Positions 8,441 to 16,303 of a DNA stretch of 64,000 bases are shown piece after piece (position 1 is the first letter of the stretch; every line of letters starts with the position of its first letter). The notes beneath the pieces were generated by a model. It did no database searches. It was not told the DNA's origin and saw nothing but the letters and a program-made list of their open reading frames with translations. The stretch lies in contig CP047423.1 in NCBI GenBank assembly GCA_014058405.1, positions 2,629,777 through 2,693,776 of the forward strand, written 5' to 3'. The position numbers and the translations under genes are program-made. This DNA comes from Candidatus Nitrospira kreftii. GTDB lineage: Bacteria; Nitrospirota; Nitrospiria; Nitrospirales; Nitrospiraceae.

Positions 8441-9609
8441 GTGTAGTGGGTCATAAGTAGCTTGACTTATTGTCTCGCGTGAGTATCCTCTGTTCCCCAA
8501 GGAGGATCGGCCCATGCGCATCGCCCCCGCCGTTCATCTGAGTGACCCTGAACGCCAGCAACTCGAGCAGTGGGCGCATGGGCGACGAACGCCTGCGCGA
8601 CTGGTGCTCCGCGCCAAGATTCTGTTGTTGGCGGCCGCGGGCCACGACAATCACCAGATTGCCGCTGCCGTAGCCACAAGCCGGCAAACCGTGGGGCTCT
8701 GGCGGCAGCGCTTCGTGACCCAGCGCGTGCTCGGTCTTGCCCAGGATGCCCCTCGCGGAGGGCGGCCCCCCAAGGCACGCCGGACTCTGACCGCGCGCAT
8801 CCTGAAGACGACGACGCACACGAAACCACCCGCCGCTACCCACTGGTCCACCCGCACCTTGGCGCGACACCTGCGGACGAATCCCACGTTCGTGCAACGG
8901 GTCTGGACTGCGCATGGGCTGCACCCCCATCGAGTCCGCGCCTTCAAGCTCAGTCAGGATCCGCACTTCCAGGAGAAATTGGAGGATGTGGTGGGGCTCT
9001 ATCTCCATCCGCCCGCGCATGCGGTGGTTCTGGCTGTCGATGAGAAAAGCCAAATCCAAGCGCTCGATCGCACACAGCCTGGCCTCCCGCTGAAGAAAGG
9101 CCGGTGCGGGACGATGACCCATGACTACAAGCGCCACGGCACGACCACGCTCTTTGCCGCCCTCAACGTCGCGGAGGGCTCCTTGATCTCCACCTGCTTG
9201 CCCCGCCATCGGCACCAGGAATGGCTGCGGTTCCTACGGCTGATTGATCGGCAGATTCCTCAGGACAAGGCCCTGCATCTGATCGCCGACAACTATGCCA
9301 CTCACAAACACCCCACGGTCCAACGGTGGTTGACACGGCACCCCCGCATCCACATGCACTTCACCCCGACGAGTAGCTCGTGGCTCAATCTCGTGGAGCG
9401 TGTCTTTGGCGACCTGACGGCCAAACAGCTGCGGCGCGGTGTGTTCCGGAGCGTCCCCGAGCTGATTGCGGCCATTGACGCGTACATGACCCAGCGCAAT
9501 GCCCAGCCTAAACCGTTTGTGTGGACCAAATCCGCCCAGGAGATCCTGACAAAAGTGAATCGAGCCAAGATCGCCCTGGATAAGACAAGAACAGCATGAA
9601 TCACTACAC
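8441..9609 (+). mobile_element. IS630-family insertion sequence, copy 1
   Basis: 1169 bp flanked by a TA duplication (8439-8440, 9610-9611), the hallmark of IS630/Tc1 elements. Imperfect terminal repeats begin GTGTAGTG at both ends. The copy at 44654-45822 has the same length and, wherever I compared it, the same sequence. Both sit in a CTAG target. Confidence 0.93.
8514..9599 (+). CDS. IS630-family DDE transposase, copy 1
   Basis: The 361-aa protein has an N-terminal helix-turn-helix (HDNHQIAAAVATSRQTVGLWRQ) and a DDE catalytic domain: first Asp in VVLAVDEKSQIQ, second in HLIADNYATH, Glu in NLVERVFGDLT. These motifs are typical of IS630 transposases. ATG 8514 has an AGGAGGATC ribosome site. 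It is complete and probably active, given the apparently identical second copy. Confidence 0.95.
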   Translation: MRIAPAVHLSDPERQQLEQWAHGRRTPARLVLRAKILLLAAAGHDNHQIAAAVATSRQTVGLWRQRFVTQRVLGLAQDAPRGGRPPKARRTLTARILKTTTHTKPPAATHWSTRTLARHLRTNPTFVQRVWTAHGLHPHRVRAFKLSQDPHFQEKLEDVVGLYLHPPAHAVVLAVDEKSQIQALDRTQPGLPLKKGRCGTMTHDYKRHGTTTLFAALNVAEGSLISTCLPRHRHQEWLRFLRLIDRQIPQDKALHLIADNYATHKHPTVQRWLTRHPRIHMHFTPTSSSWLNLVERVFGDLTAKQLRRGVFRSVPELIAAIDAYMTQRNAQPKPFVWTKSAQEILTKVNRAKIALDKTRTA

Positions 9610-9688
9610 TAGGTTGCGGACAAAGCGGCAATGGGAAAAGCAAAAGCCAGTCATTGAGGTTGATCGGCAGTTGTTGAAGGGGTAATCG

Positions 9689-9865
9689 ATGAACCTGTGG
9701 CGACAGACTAAGCGCTATCAGTGCCCAGCCTGCGGGGCTGTCTATCTGCACGATCAGGCTTACGTCCATGCCGCTTTTAAATGTGTCTATCGGGCAAGGA
9801 GCGCGGGAAAAGGGACATATCCAGGCACCGGCCGTAATTCCCTACAGGCAGGCAAGTCAATATGA
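9689..9865 (+). CDS. Small zinc-ribbon-like protein
   Basis: A 58-aa ORF begins 3 bp after the restored stop of the IS-split gene and ends with an ATGA overlap into the next gene, so it belongs to the same operon. It has YQCPACGAVYL with a CxxC knuckle plus a later Cys (FKCVY), which suggests metal binding. Function unknown. Confidence 0.6.
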   Translation: MNLWRQTKRYQCPACGAVYLHDQAYVHAAFKCVYRARSAGKGTYPGTGRNSLQAGKSI

Positions 9866-10272
9866 GCAGCAGCCCGCATAATCAGTCCTCCCCCTCCCCT
9901 GTCCCCGGCTCGCGTCGTGGACAGCCCGGGCGCCCCAGGAAAGGCGATGCAGGCATTTACGGGCACAGTCCGGGCACACCGACGGCGGAACAGCGCACTA
10001 GGAGCGGGGATTTTACCGGCGCACCGGTTGTGATAACCAGCGTTTCCCCGATCGCTCCCCGCCTGCTCGATCTCGCGGCTACTGCCGCCTATCTTGGCGT
10101 AAGTACTTGGAAAATCCGTGAGCTGGATGCCGAGGGTATCCTTCCCCGGGTCCGTATTCCACTGCCCAATGCCGGGGAAGTACGGAAGCTCCTGTTCGAT
10201 CGGTGCGACCTGGATCTGTTGATTCAACAATGGAAGGACCTGGCAAAAACTGATGGGGGTAGGGGGGCTTGA
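9862..10272 (+). CDS. Helix-turn-helix (AlpA/excisionase-like) protein
   Basis: A 136-aa protein. The first 60 residues are disordered and Ser/Pro/Arg-rich (including an RRGQPGRPRKGD AT-hook-like stretch). Residues about 68-125 fit a MerR-like excisionase HTH_17 domain (LLDLAATAAYLGVSTWKIRELDAEGILPRVRIP). It overlaps the zinc-ribbon gene by ATGA. It could be the recombination directionality factor for integrase A or a regulator of the packaging genes that follow. Confidence 0.7.
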   Translation: MSSSPHNQSSPSPVPGSRRGQPGRPRKGDAGIYGHSPGTPTAEQRTRSGDFTGAPVVITSVSPIAPRLLDLAATAAYLGVSTWKIRELDAEGILPRVRIPLPNAGEVRKLLFDRCDLDLLIQQWKDLAKTDGGRGA

Positions 10273-10365
10273 GGGGGTGTTCCTGCGCATGCAGGCCAAC
10301 GTGTGCCTGTAGTTTTCATACGCCCAAACACGATCAAGGGCCATGTTTTTTCATGAGAGGTCGGC

Positions 10366-10824
10366 ATGAGCATTAAGTTGTGCGGGAAGCCAACAAAAAG
10401 CGGTTCGAGTTGCGGGTATCGCCTGGGCGACGGTCGGGAATGCCCCCACCATAGCGGTGATGGGTCGGCAGCCAAGCGCTTTCAGATGAAAGGGGCGTTA
10501 GCGAGCCAGGAAGCCCAAACCATTCCAGACCTGACGGTGGATTTAACCAGTGAAGAAGGTATCGCCCTCACCCTACAGGGGTTGAGCGAGAAAGCCGCCA
10601 GAATCAAGAACGTCAATTTAAGGCGTATCGCGGAAATCCGCCAGTGTTGCAACACGGCGGTCAGCCTCCGGCAGGCAGCGGCCACACGGGAACTCAATCA
10701 AAGCCTCCTTCGACTTGAACACGGGGCCCGGGCCGTCGCCGTACTCCAACAGATGAAAGCGGCGGACCGGATCTTGAAACCATTACCAGGAACACCCAGA
10801 AAGCTAGAGGCCAATGGCGACTGA
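10366..10824 (+). CDS. Zinc-finger/helical protein, possible small terminase
   Basis: The 152-aa protein begins with a Cys/His cluster (CGKPTKSGSSC ... ECPHH) seen in some phage-encoded DNA-binding proteins, followed by long amphipathic helices. It overlaps the terminase large subunit gene by 11 bp. Position and size fit a small terminase subunit, but no diagnostic motif proves it. ATG 10366 follows GAGAGGTCGGC. Confidence 0.6.
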   Translation: MSIKLCGKPTKSGSSCGYRLGDGRECPHHSGDGSAAKRFQMKGALASQEAQTIPDLTVDLTSEEGIALTLQGLSEKAARIKNVNLRRIAEIRQCCNTAVSLRQAAATRELNQSLLRLEHGARAVAVLQQMKAADRILKPLPGTPRKLEANGD

Positions 10825-12457
10825 AGACAAAATCGATAAAGTACTCCTGGAGCATCTAGGATCCGGCGGCGTGAGCCTGTGCCCTGTTCTGCTCGATCTG
10901 CCCACGGTGCCAGACTGGGCCGACGGCACCGATCAACAGGGCCGAAGCGTGCTCCTGATTGGCAAGTCATTCCTGGGTGAGAGCGAAGAAGCCCAGGAGA
11001 CCGTCAAGCTCGTCCTGCAGGATCTCGGCTCCGGCGCGTGCCCGGATCTCGCTCATGCCGTAGCCTATGCCCCGCTCGCCTCGCAAGCAATCGCGGCCAT
11101 TGTCGAGGGGCCCGAAGAAGAATTTTTGCTCCATTCAGAGCGTGGCACGGGGAAAACCGTCATCAAGGCAGGCATCTCGCCCATTCTCGCGGAACTGCAT
11201 CTACGGGCTGGCTATCTCGTGCCCTTCAAAGTGATCTGGCTCCATGACTCACTGTTATCGGCGAGCATCAAAACGGCCCGCACCCTAGAGAATGCCATGT
11301 GGGGCGGCCTGTGGACGATTCACGATGATTCGCGCCAAGCCCGGTTCTCCATTGCCGGCCGTGCGCTCGTCCATGTGGATTTTGTGGGATGCAAGGACGA
11401 AAGCTCCGCCGAACGCTTGCGAGCTTCCGCGCATCTCGTGAAGGCAGAGGAATTGATTGCCTCACAGACCGACGGGACCGGCATTTCAGAGCAACAGTAC
11501 GAACTCGCCTTAAGCTCCATGCGTCGCCAGGATGTGTCGACCCCTCGGCGCCGGTCGGTCTGTGCGACGAATCCCGGGGCTCCTGAGTCCTGGCCCGCGC
11601 AACGCTGGGGCATCGTGGGGACGGCTCGGCCGAAGACCCGCGCCATTCGCATCCCCCGTGAAGATCGCATGACGGCGGAGGAGCAGGCCGAACAGGATAC
11701 CCAATTTGCGAACAGTCCGACCTTGCACCGGAGACTGGTCAAAGGGGAATGGGTACAAGCTGACCTTGGAGAGAATGTAGCCGAAGGCTTCGATGAGCGT
11801 TTCCATGTCGCGACCTCTCCGCTGACGCCTCGCTCTCAATTCCTCCTAGGTATCGGCTGGGATGGAGGCCATACGCCCTCAGCGGTGATTGGTCAGTACG
11901 TCGGCGGGCAAGTCCGTGTGTTCGCCTCGCTGAACGAAATGAAAGCGGGCGTCCGCGAGCTGATCAAAGCGCAAGTCTTGCCCTGGCTCCAGACGCATGC
12001 GCCTTGGTCTTTGGAGAGCTTTGGAGCGTCTCTCGTTCACATCATCGATCCGAACATGGCGACGCCGGGGCAGGTGACTATTCTCGAATCGGCGGCCCGC
12101 ACGATCGAAGAGGAGCTTGGGGGCCGCATCATCAAAGGCCCGGTCCGCTGGGCTCCCCGCCGGGAAGCGGTGCTGCAAGCGCTCTCAGCTCGCCATGGGA
12201 AAGGCAAAGCGCAGTTTCTTATCAATCCCGGTCCCGATACGGCGCTCCTGGTCCAGGCCTTCAATGGGCGCTGGTTTTATAAGAAGTTGGATAACGGGCA
12301 AGTTGACCGAACGGGCCCGAAGAAGCCGAACAGCCCGCACGCAGACATCGGCGATGCGGCAGCCTATCTGCTCGATTGGTTGTACGGGGGCGAACTCATG
12401 ACCGCGGCGCAACGCGAAGTCACCGTCGAAACACAATTTAACCCACTGCGTCACTAA
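10814..12457 (+). CDS. Phage terminase large subunit
   Basis: The 547-aa protein carries the terminase ATPase-nuclease signature. Walker A is HSERGTGKT (about residue 110). An acidic Walker B-like segment is HLVKAEELI. The coupling motif is CATNPGAPESWPAQRW. The RNase-H-like nuclease has three acidic sites: GIGWDGGHTPS, HIIDPNMATPG and HADIGDAAAYLLDW. This enzyme pumps and cuts DNA during packaging. All motifs are intact, so selection has kept it despite the absence of portal and capsid genes. It overlaps the upstream gene by 11 bp. Confidence 0.85.
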   Translation: MATEDKIDKVLLEHLGSGGVSLCPVLLDLPTVPDWADGTDQQGRSVLLIGKSFLGESEEAQETVKLVLQDLGSGACPDLAHAVAYAPLASQAIAAIVEGPEEEFLLHSERGTGKTVIKAGISPILAELHLRAGYLVPFKVIWLHDSLLSASIKTARTLENAMWGGLWTIHDDSRQARFSIAGRALVHVDFVGCKDESSAERLRASAHLVKAEELIASQTDGTGISEQQYELALSSMRRQDVSTPRRRSVCATNPGAPESWPAQRWGIVGTARPKTRAIRIPREDRMTAEEQAEQDTQFANSPTLHRRLVKGEWVQADLGENVAEGFDERFHVATSPLTPRSQFLLGIGWDGGHTPSAVIGQYVGGQVRVFASLNEMKAGVRELIKAQVLPWLQTHAPWSLESFGASLVHIIDPNMATPGQVTILESAARTIEEELGGRIIKGPVRWAPRREAVLQALSARHGKGKAQFLINPGPDTALLVQAFNGRWFYKKLDNGQVDRTGPKKPNSPHADIGDAAAYLLDWLYGGELMTAAQREVTVETQFNPLRH

Positions 12458-12468
12458 GGAGGCACACG

Positions 12469-12969
12469 ATGGAACAGCACGCGATTCAACACGGCGGGGA
12501 AATCTCATTGGAGGACGCGCAGACACAAGCGCGAGACATCATGGGCAACCCAGACAACCCACTCCATGAAAAATGGAAGAAAGGCGAAGCCGAAGCGCTC
12601 GATCAGGTGGATCGAATCTACCGCCGGGCCGTCGGGAATAAACCGGTAGCAGTCGGCGGCGGCTCGCTCGCGTCTTCAGCCCCGACGCTCAACCTTGCCG
12701 AGTTCTCCGTTGATCCCAACGCGCCCCCGGTCGATCCAGCAGAGGAGTTCATGAGGCAGCAGGACGAGAAGGAGCTCACTCAGCTCAAGGAGGAGTGGGC
12801 GCGAGACGGCATCGGGTTTGAGTCCGCCACCCAAGAATTGGTACCGCTGGTGCAAGCCATCCATCGGACTGATCCAGAACTCCTCCACCTGGCAGAGGCC
12901 CGCTTAGGGCCTGGACTGGCCTTGCGTTTACTTCGAATCATTTCAGGCAGCATGCACGCGAACGTCTAA
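12469..12969 (+). CDS. Hypothetical protein downstream of terminase
   Basis: A 166-aa protein, 11 bp after the terminase with an AAGGAGG ribosome site. It is acidic and mostly helical with a Gly/Ser/Pro-rich linker (about 65-95). I recognise no domain. Position would suit a packaging accessory or portal-adjacent factor, but this is position only. Confidence 0.65.
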   Translation: MEQHAIQHGGEISLEDAQTQARDIMGNPDNPLHEKWKKGEAEALDQVDRIYRRAVGNKPVAVGGGSLASSAPTLNLAEFSVDPNAPPVDPAEEFMRQQDEKELTQLKEEWARDGIGFESATQELVPLVQAIHRTDPELLHLAEARLGPGLALRLLRIISGSMHANV

Positions 12970-12992
12970 CCACTCACACAAGGAGAGCCATC

Positions 12993-13538
12993 ATGAACTT
13001 CACAGCATTAGAAGAGCGGATCAAAACCTCACGCGCCGCCGAGTCAGCAGGACAGGACCAGGCCGTCGACGCGATGCGGCAGGAGCTGCAAGCGTGCTAC
13101 GCCGAAGCGAAGAGCAAGTTGCCGTCGCTTGACAAGGCCGTGAATGAAGCGCGGGCCTTTCTGAACAAGATGCAAGCACTGGCGGCGACGTGTCGGCAGC
13201 CGCTGCCCGCGTTAGTTGTGCAGCACGTGAACGAAATGACACTGTTGTGTGACAGCGCACCGCGTCAGGTACGAGAAGGCTTAGCCGCCTTCGAGAATCT
13301 TTCCTTTTCTCAAGTGGTCTGGAAAGACGGCTCGTCGCTGGATGTGAATCAACGGACCGCCCTCCTCGCCACAATCCGGGGTGGTCTGGCTGGCTGGCAT
13401 GCGGGCCGACGGTTGCAGGCTGTTCAGGCCGAAATCACCACCTACTTAGAAACGGCTCAATGGCCGACTGGGGGCACGGCATCAGCAACGATTCCGTTAG
13501 CGCCCGAACCAGCCCCAGAGGTTCGCGTGCGCACATGA
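12993..13538 (+). CDS. Hypothetical helical protein of the packaging operon
   Basis: A 181-aa protein with an AAGGAGAG ribosome site, 23 bp after the previous stop. It is Ala/Gln/Arg-rich and predicted almost entirely alpha-helical and coiled-coil-prone (MRQELQACYAEAKSKL), with a Pro-rich C-terminus. No family recognised. It is probably co-transcribed with the terminase. Confidence 0.65.
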   Translation: MNFTALEERIKTSRAAESAGQDQAVDAMRQELQACYAEAKSKLPSLDKAVNEARAFLNKMQALAATCRQPLPALVVQHVNEMTLLCDSAPRQVREGLAAFENLSFSQVVWKDGSSLDVNQRTALLATIRGGLAGWHAGRRLQAVQAEITTYLETAQWPTGGTASATIPLAPEPAPEVRVRT

Positions 13539-13653
13539 TCACACCGTATTCTAGTCACCAAGGAGGATCTATGCGGATCGTGGACTTGCGCTGGCGCAGC
13601 TGTTCGCTACTTTGATCCGACAGCGCCCTACGGGAACCTGACGTGAGGAAGAA

Positions 13654-13803
13654 ATGCTTGATCTGTCTGTGTATGAACGCTACCTCGCGAACGATGATGA
13701 CCTGTCTCCAGAGCTCACACAGGAACTCCTGGACGCCTCCCGAGCGCTCCAGGGGGAGAATGTGCGACTCAAGGCTCAGCTGGTCGGGCGGGGTAATCAA
13801 TAG
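13654..13803 (+). CDS. 49-aa ORF at the end of the terminase operon
   Basis: A short ORF with a GAGGAAGAA ribosome site. It is acidic then helical (LDLSVYERYLANDDDLSPE, then a leucine-rich helix). Unknown; plausible as the last gene of the rightward operon. The 110 bp before it contain an AGGAGGATCT site leading only to a 14-codon ORF at 13571. Confidence 0.45.
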   Translation: MLDLSVYERYLANDDDLSPELTQELLDASRALQGENVRLKAQLVGRGNQ

Positions 13804-13904
13804 CGTTGAGGAAGGCGCTACAGTGTGGCGAACATCAAGGGGTGATGTCTCGGCTACCACTTCAGTACGGGATTAACTACCCGACTGAAATACCGTCGCT
13901 AGGT

Positions 13905-14198
13905 CTATCTTTTGGGAGGCTGCTGAGATTTTTTCGTACGAGCTTTGGGTGGATTGAGATTGGCTGCATCAAAGGCAATGGAGCTTTCTTCTGAAAATGG
14001 CGATATACCAATTTCCTTTATAGCTGCAACGGAAGCCGGTTGCACTTCACCCGATGGGTCTTTCGCATTGATTCCCGCAAATTGAAATGATGCATACACC
14101 CCCCATATCCCTTCGTGGATGTTATGCTTCTTGAGCATGTACTCAACGAGTTCTTTGTAAGGGAGCGGATATTTCTGCTTCCCCTCAGACTGCTTCAT
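13905..14198 (-). CDS. Hypothetical third gene of the HicAB-like operon
   Basis: A 97-aa protein whose start overlaps the HicB-like stop (ATGA-type), implying coupled translation. It has a helical N-terminus, a central GIWGVYASFQFAGI strand pair and a basic, Pro-rich tail. No family recognised. A third gene so tightly coupled to a toxin-antitoxin pair may be an accessory of that module. Confidence 0.6.
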   Translation of the reverse strand: MKQSEGKQKYPLPYKELVEYMLKKHNIHEGIWGVYASFQFAGINAKDPSGEVQPASVAAIKEIGISPFSEESSIAFDAANLNPPKARTKKSQQPPKR

Positions 14199-14779
14199 CT
14201 GCCTCTCCCCATTGTTTGACGCCTATCTAAGTTTTCTCTCAAATCCACAAACCGGCCAGTTGTTGAGGCGCGACCAACAAATTTTCCCGTTCGTATAGTC
14301 CGGGAAGCACTGGATTCAGTAACTCGATCAAAGCGGGTGGTCCCTTCTATAAGATCGTCAATACTCGCAATGGCCCTCTGAAGCGATTGATTTATTGATT
14401 CGGGGACCGTTGTGGCGACCTTTGCATCCGCTTTTTGCTGCGTGAGCCTATAGACGACGTACTGGTTTAGGCTTACCCCTTCTTTCTCAGCCTGCCGCGC
14501 TAATTGCCGATGCAAACTTTTCGGAAGTCGAAGGAGAAGTTTACCGCTGTACTCTTGATCGTTCCACGCATCGGGAATATCTCGGCCAGATTCGATTTCC
14601 GCCTCGATCCATGCAATGGCGGTCACCTCCAGATTTTGTAATGCTTCCTCTGGAGTTTCGCCTTCAGCGAGGCACCCTTCGAACTCTGAGATGTATGCTG
14701 AGTATCCCCCTTCTGCCTCAGGGATCAACACACGCTCGTATGGGCGCTGCATCATTTCAGCAGGTGTGATGTTCGTCAT
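14195..14779 (-). CDS. hicB: HicB-like antitoxin with ribbon-helix-helix
   Basis: A 194-aa protein with the partial RNase-H-fold HicB domain (about 12-75: YERVLIPEAEGGYSAYISEF, GCLAEGETPEEALQNL), then a ribbon-helix-helix (about 83-112: LLLRLPKSLHRQLARQAE) and a long extra C-terminus of about 80 residues. HicB antitoxins bind HicA and repress their own operon. The gene order here (toxin-like gene first, antitoxin second) is usual for hicAB. The extended C-terminus is unusual. Confidence 0.82.
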   Translation of the reverse strand: MTNITPAEMMQRPYERVLIPEAEGGYSAYISEFEGCLAEGETPEEALQNLEVTAIAWIEAEIESGRDIPDAWNDQEYSGKLLLRLPKSLHRQLARQAEKEGVSLNQYVVYRLTQQKADAKVATTVPESINQSLQRAIASIDDLIEGTTRFDRVTESSASRTIRTGKFVGRASTTGRFVDLRENLDRRQTMGRGR

Positions 14780-14793
14780 TGGCCGTCCTCCAT

Positions 14794-15081
14794 CTAGCGC
14801 GTATCTTCTTCTATCTGCAGTTCCCAGGCGTCGATATCGCCCTCAATTATATTAAGCGAGGCCCTTGCCGTTCCCTTCTTCATGCATCCGGGGTGAAAAT
14901 GAATCGGCAGAGCGCGTCTTCCTTTAAGCGGACTCACGTACATCGGCGGCGAGCTGCCTGGTCGCTTTGTTCTGCCCACTGACTCCGCTAAGGAGACCAT
15001 CTCACTGAACTTAATATTCCCTAGGCGGTTATGCATCTCTGCAATCCATCCGCGTAGTTCTTTTATCGATCGTGGAGTCAT
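14794..15081 (-). CDS. Divergent HicA-like protein (putative toxin)
   Basis: A 95-aa protein, 14 bp upstream of the HicB-like gene on the same strand. The segment GRRALPIHFHPGCMKKGTA resembles the HicA core (…VPVH…KELKKGTLRSI…), with the small dsRBD-like size. The catalytic His of the usual GSH motif is not at its normal place (here GSSPPMY), so activity or exact family is uncertain. The assignment rests on this pattern plus the adjacent HicB. Confidence 0.5.
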   Translation of the reverse strand: MTPRSIKELRGWIAEMHNRLGNIKFSEMVSLAESVGRTKRPGSSPPMYVSPLKGRRALPIHFHPGCMKKGTARASLNIIEGDIDAWELQIEEDTR

Positions 15082-15119
15082 GATACTGCCTATAGTATCA
15101 CCGAATCAAGATGATTCGG
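15082..15119. promoter_or_regulatory. Two palindromes at the start of the hicAB-like operon
   Basis: GATACT-N6-AGTATC (15082-15099) abuts the start codon of the HicA-like gene. CCGAATCA-N3-TGATTCGG (15101-15119) is a perfect 8-bp-arm inverted repeat just upstream. Their position fits autorepression by the ribbon-helix-helix domain of the HicB-like protein. Confidence 0.6.
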
Positions 15120-15193
15120 AATATGGAGTGATGTATCCAGCCAAGACTTATTATTCAAGGTGAGCAACGACTACTTCCCCTTCCGCAGCAACC

Positions 15194-15400
15194 CTAATCT
15201 CGGTCAGGATTCGTTTGACGGCGCTTTAATGTCCAGACCAACGTGCCCACCCAGCCGATCACGGTCCACCCTAACAAGAGATTCACGATCAAAATCGGGA
15301 TGCAGCTGGGATGCCCTCGCCAGAGGGCGATAAACGCGGGAAGGAGATAGATGCAAGTCCCGCCCACGACATAGAGGCTACTGAGGCTATCATCGTCCAT
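15194..15400 (-). CDS. Superinfection-immunity-type small membrane protein
   Basis: A 68-aa protein with two transmembrane helices: LYVVGGTCIYLLPAFIALW and, after a short loop, a second with the NLLLGWTVIGW signature. That Asn-Leu-Leu-Leu-Gly-Trp-Thr pattern is typical of the Imm_superinfect family named after phage T4 Imm. Members sit in the inner membrane and are proposed to block entry of related phage DNA. Its presence in a phage-like element fits host protection, though many bacteria carry chromosomal homologues of unknown role. Confidence 0.7.
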   Translation of the reverse strand: MDDDSLSSLYVVGGTCIYLLPAFIALWRGHPSCIPILIVNLLLGWTVIGWVGTLVWTLKRRQTNPDRD

Positions 15401-15440
15401 GGGTCACCCCCTTCATTCGGGGTTATATGGGCCGTCGCTT

Positions 15441-15629
15441 CTATTTCCCCTTCGGTAGCAGCCCTTTCTTTTCGAGTTCTTCAATACGCTCCTCAGCTAG
15501 AGCCAGGAGAAACGCTTTCACGGTCCGCCGTTCTGCCAAAGCAGCTTGCTTCAATCGATATACCAAGTCCTTCGGAACACCTCGAATGTTGATCGTGCCT
15601 TGGTGACTGACGGCCTCTTTCTTGGGCAT
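15441..15629 (-). CDS. Ribbon-helix-helix regulator, leftward
   Basis: A 62-aa protein with the RHH pattern (TINIRGVPKDLVYRLKQAAL, then a helix with RTVKAFLLALAEERI), like FitA/Arc-type regulators. It is divergent from another RHH gene at 15731, with a palindromic operator between them. No toxin gene is adjacent, so a regulatory role in element A is more likely than antitoxin. Confidence 0.7.
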   Translation of the reverse strand: MPKKEAVSHQGTINIRGVPKDLVYRLKQAALAERRTVKAFLLALAEERIEELEKKGLLPKGK

Positions 15630-15673
15630 GGGGCCGGATACTAGCAGCCTCCACTGGCCGCCTCAAGCACCAG

Positions 15674-15714
15674 TTGACACAACGATGTATCATATGATAC
15701 ATGAATGTATCATA
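15674..15714 (+). promoter_or_regulatory. Promoter with embedded operator between two RHH genes
   Basis: A perfect -35 TTGACA lies at 15674-15679. A perfect 16-bp palindrome TGTATCATATGATACA (15686-15701) fills the spacer/-10 region, and a third half-site TGTATCATA follows at 15706-15714. The layout suits repression of the rightward RHH gene by one of the two RHH proteins. Confidence 0.65.
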
Positions 15715-15730
15715 GTAAGGAGGTGACGTT

Positions 15731-15871
15731 ATGAAGCTGGCTCGCATGAATATTTCAATTCCAATACAGCTCAAAGCCAAGCTCGACGCCGAACGTAAGC
15801 GCGGCACGAGTGCGGCGGGGCTCATTCGGCATTTACTCGAAGAGTATTTCAAGAGCAAGAAGGCCGCATGA
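15731..15871 (+). CDS. Ribbon-helix-helix regulator, rightward (46 aa)
   Basis: A short ORF with an ideal AAGGAGGTGA ribosome site. The sequence MNISIPIQLKAKLDAERK then TSAAGLIRHLLEEYF is a minimal beta-alpha-alpha RHH domain. It lies directly downstream of the palindromic operator and is followed 19 bp later by a gene with its own AGGAGGTG-like site, so it heads the rightward operon toward the integrase. Confidence 0.75.
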   Translation: MKLARMNISIPIQLKAKLDAERKRGTSAAGLIRHLLEEYFKSKKAA

Positions 15872-15890
15872 CTCACAACGGGAGGTGACC

Positions 15891-16253
15891 ATGTCAGCTC
15901 AGAAGACGGCGGACGGCTATTGTCCAAACCCGCGTAGACCCCTGAAACATCGCGCCGACTGCGCAGACTTCTACCGTGAACCAGAAGACAATGCTTGCGT
16001 TTCCGTTCGGGGGCCGCGTGCGGTGCTGCAGGCCATCGAGGAAGCTTCTGAGCGAGCTGGCCGCACCTTCAACGCTCACATGTTGTATGTGATCGAAGCA
16101 TGCCGGGGAAGGCTTCCGCTGCTCGCTGATGAAGAAAGAACCGAGGAGGAATGGCGCATGCTCCTCCAGCAACTAGAACTCCGCTTCGATGAGGGGGAGG
16201 AGTGGATAGGGCTCGCGCTCGGTTCCCCACGAACAGCGCCCCGCGCATCGTAG
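15891..16253 (+). CDS. Hypothetical protein, element A
   Basis: A 120-aa protein; ATG 15891 has GGGAGGTGACC. The N-terminus has Cys residues (GYCPNPRRPLKHRADCADFY) that could bind metal; the rest is helical and acidic. No family recognised. Part of the rightward operon between the RHH gene and the integrase. Confidence 0.55.
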   Translation: MSAQKTADGYCPNPRRPLKHRADCADFYREPEDNACVSVRGPRAVLQAIEEASERAGRTFNAHMLYVIEACRGRLPLLADEERTEEEWRMLLQQLELRFDEGEEWIGLALGSPRTAPRAS

Positions 16254-16303
16254 CGTGTTTCCGATTGTGCCAAGGTCCGTTCACCCATAACCAGGAGGTT
16301 CCC

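Larger units (their letters stand above)
8113..9685 (+). pseudogene. 133-aa gene split by an IS630-type insertion
   Basis: The 5' part (8113-8440) starts at TTG with AGGAGG at 8101-8106, overlaps the primase-helicase by 11 bp and encodes a small beta-rich domain of no recognised family. The insertion plus one copy of the TA target lies at 8441-9611. Joining 8440 to 9612 restores a frame that continues SRLRTKRQWEKQKPVIEVD to a stop at 9683-9685. The intact protein would be 133 aa with a basic C-terminus. As it stands the product ends in IS sequence (VVGHK) and loses its last 26 residues, so it may or may not still work. Confidence 0.8.

Noticed and set aside
8451-9215. A 254-codon minus-strand ORF over the IS630 transposase (and its twin at 44664-45428)
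   Set aside because: A high-GC shadow of the transposase frame; it repeats only because the IS repeats.
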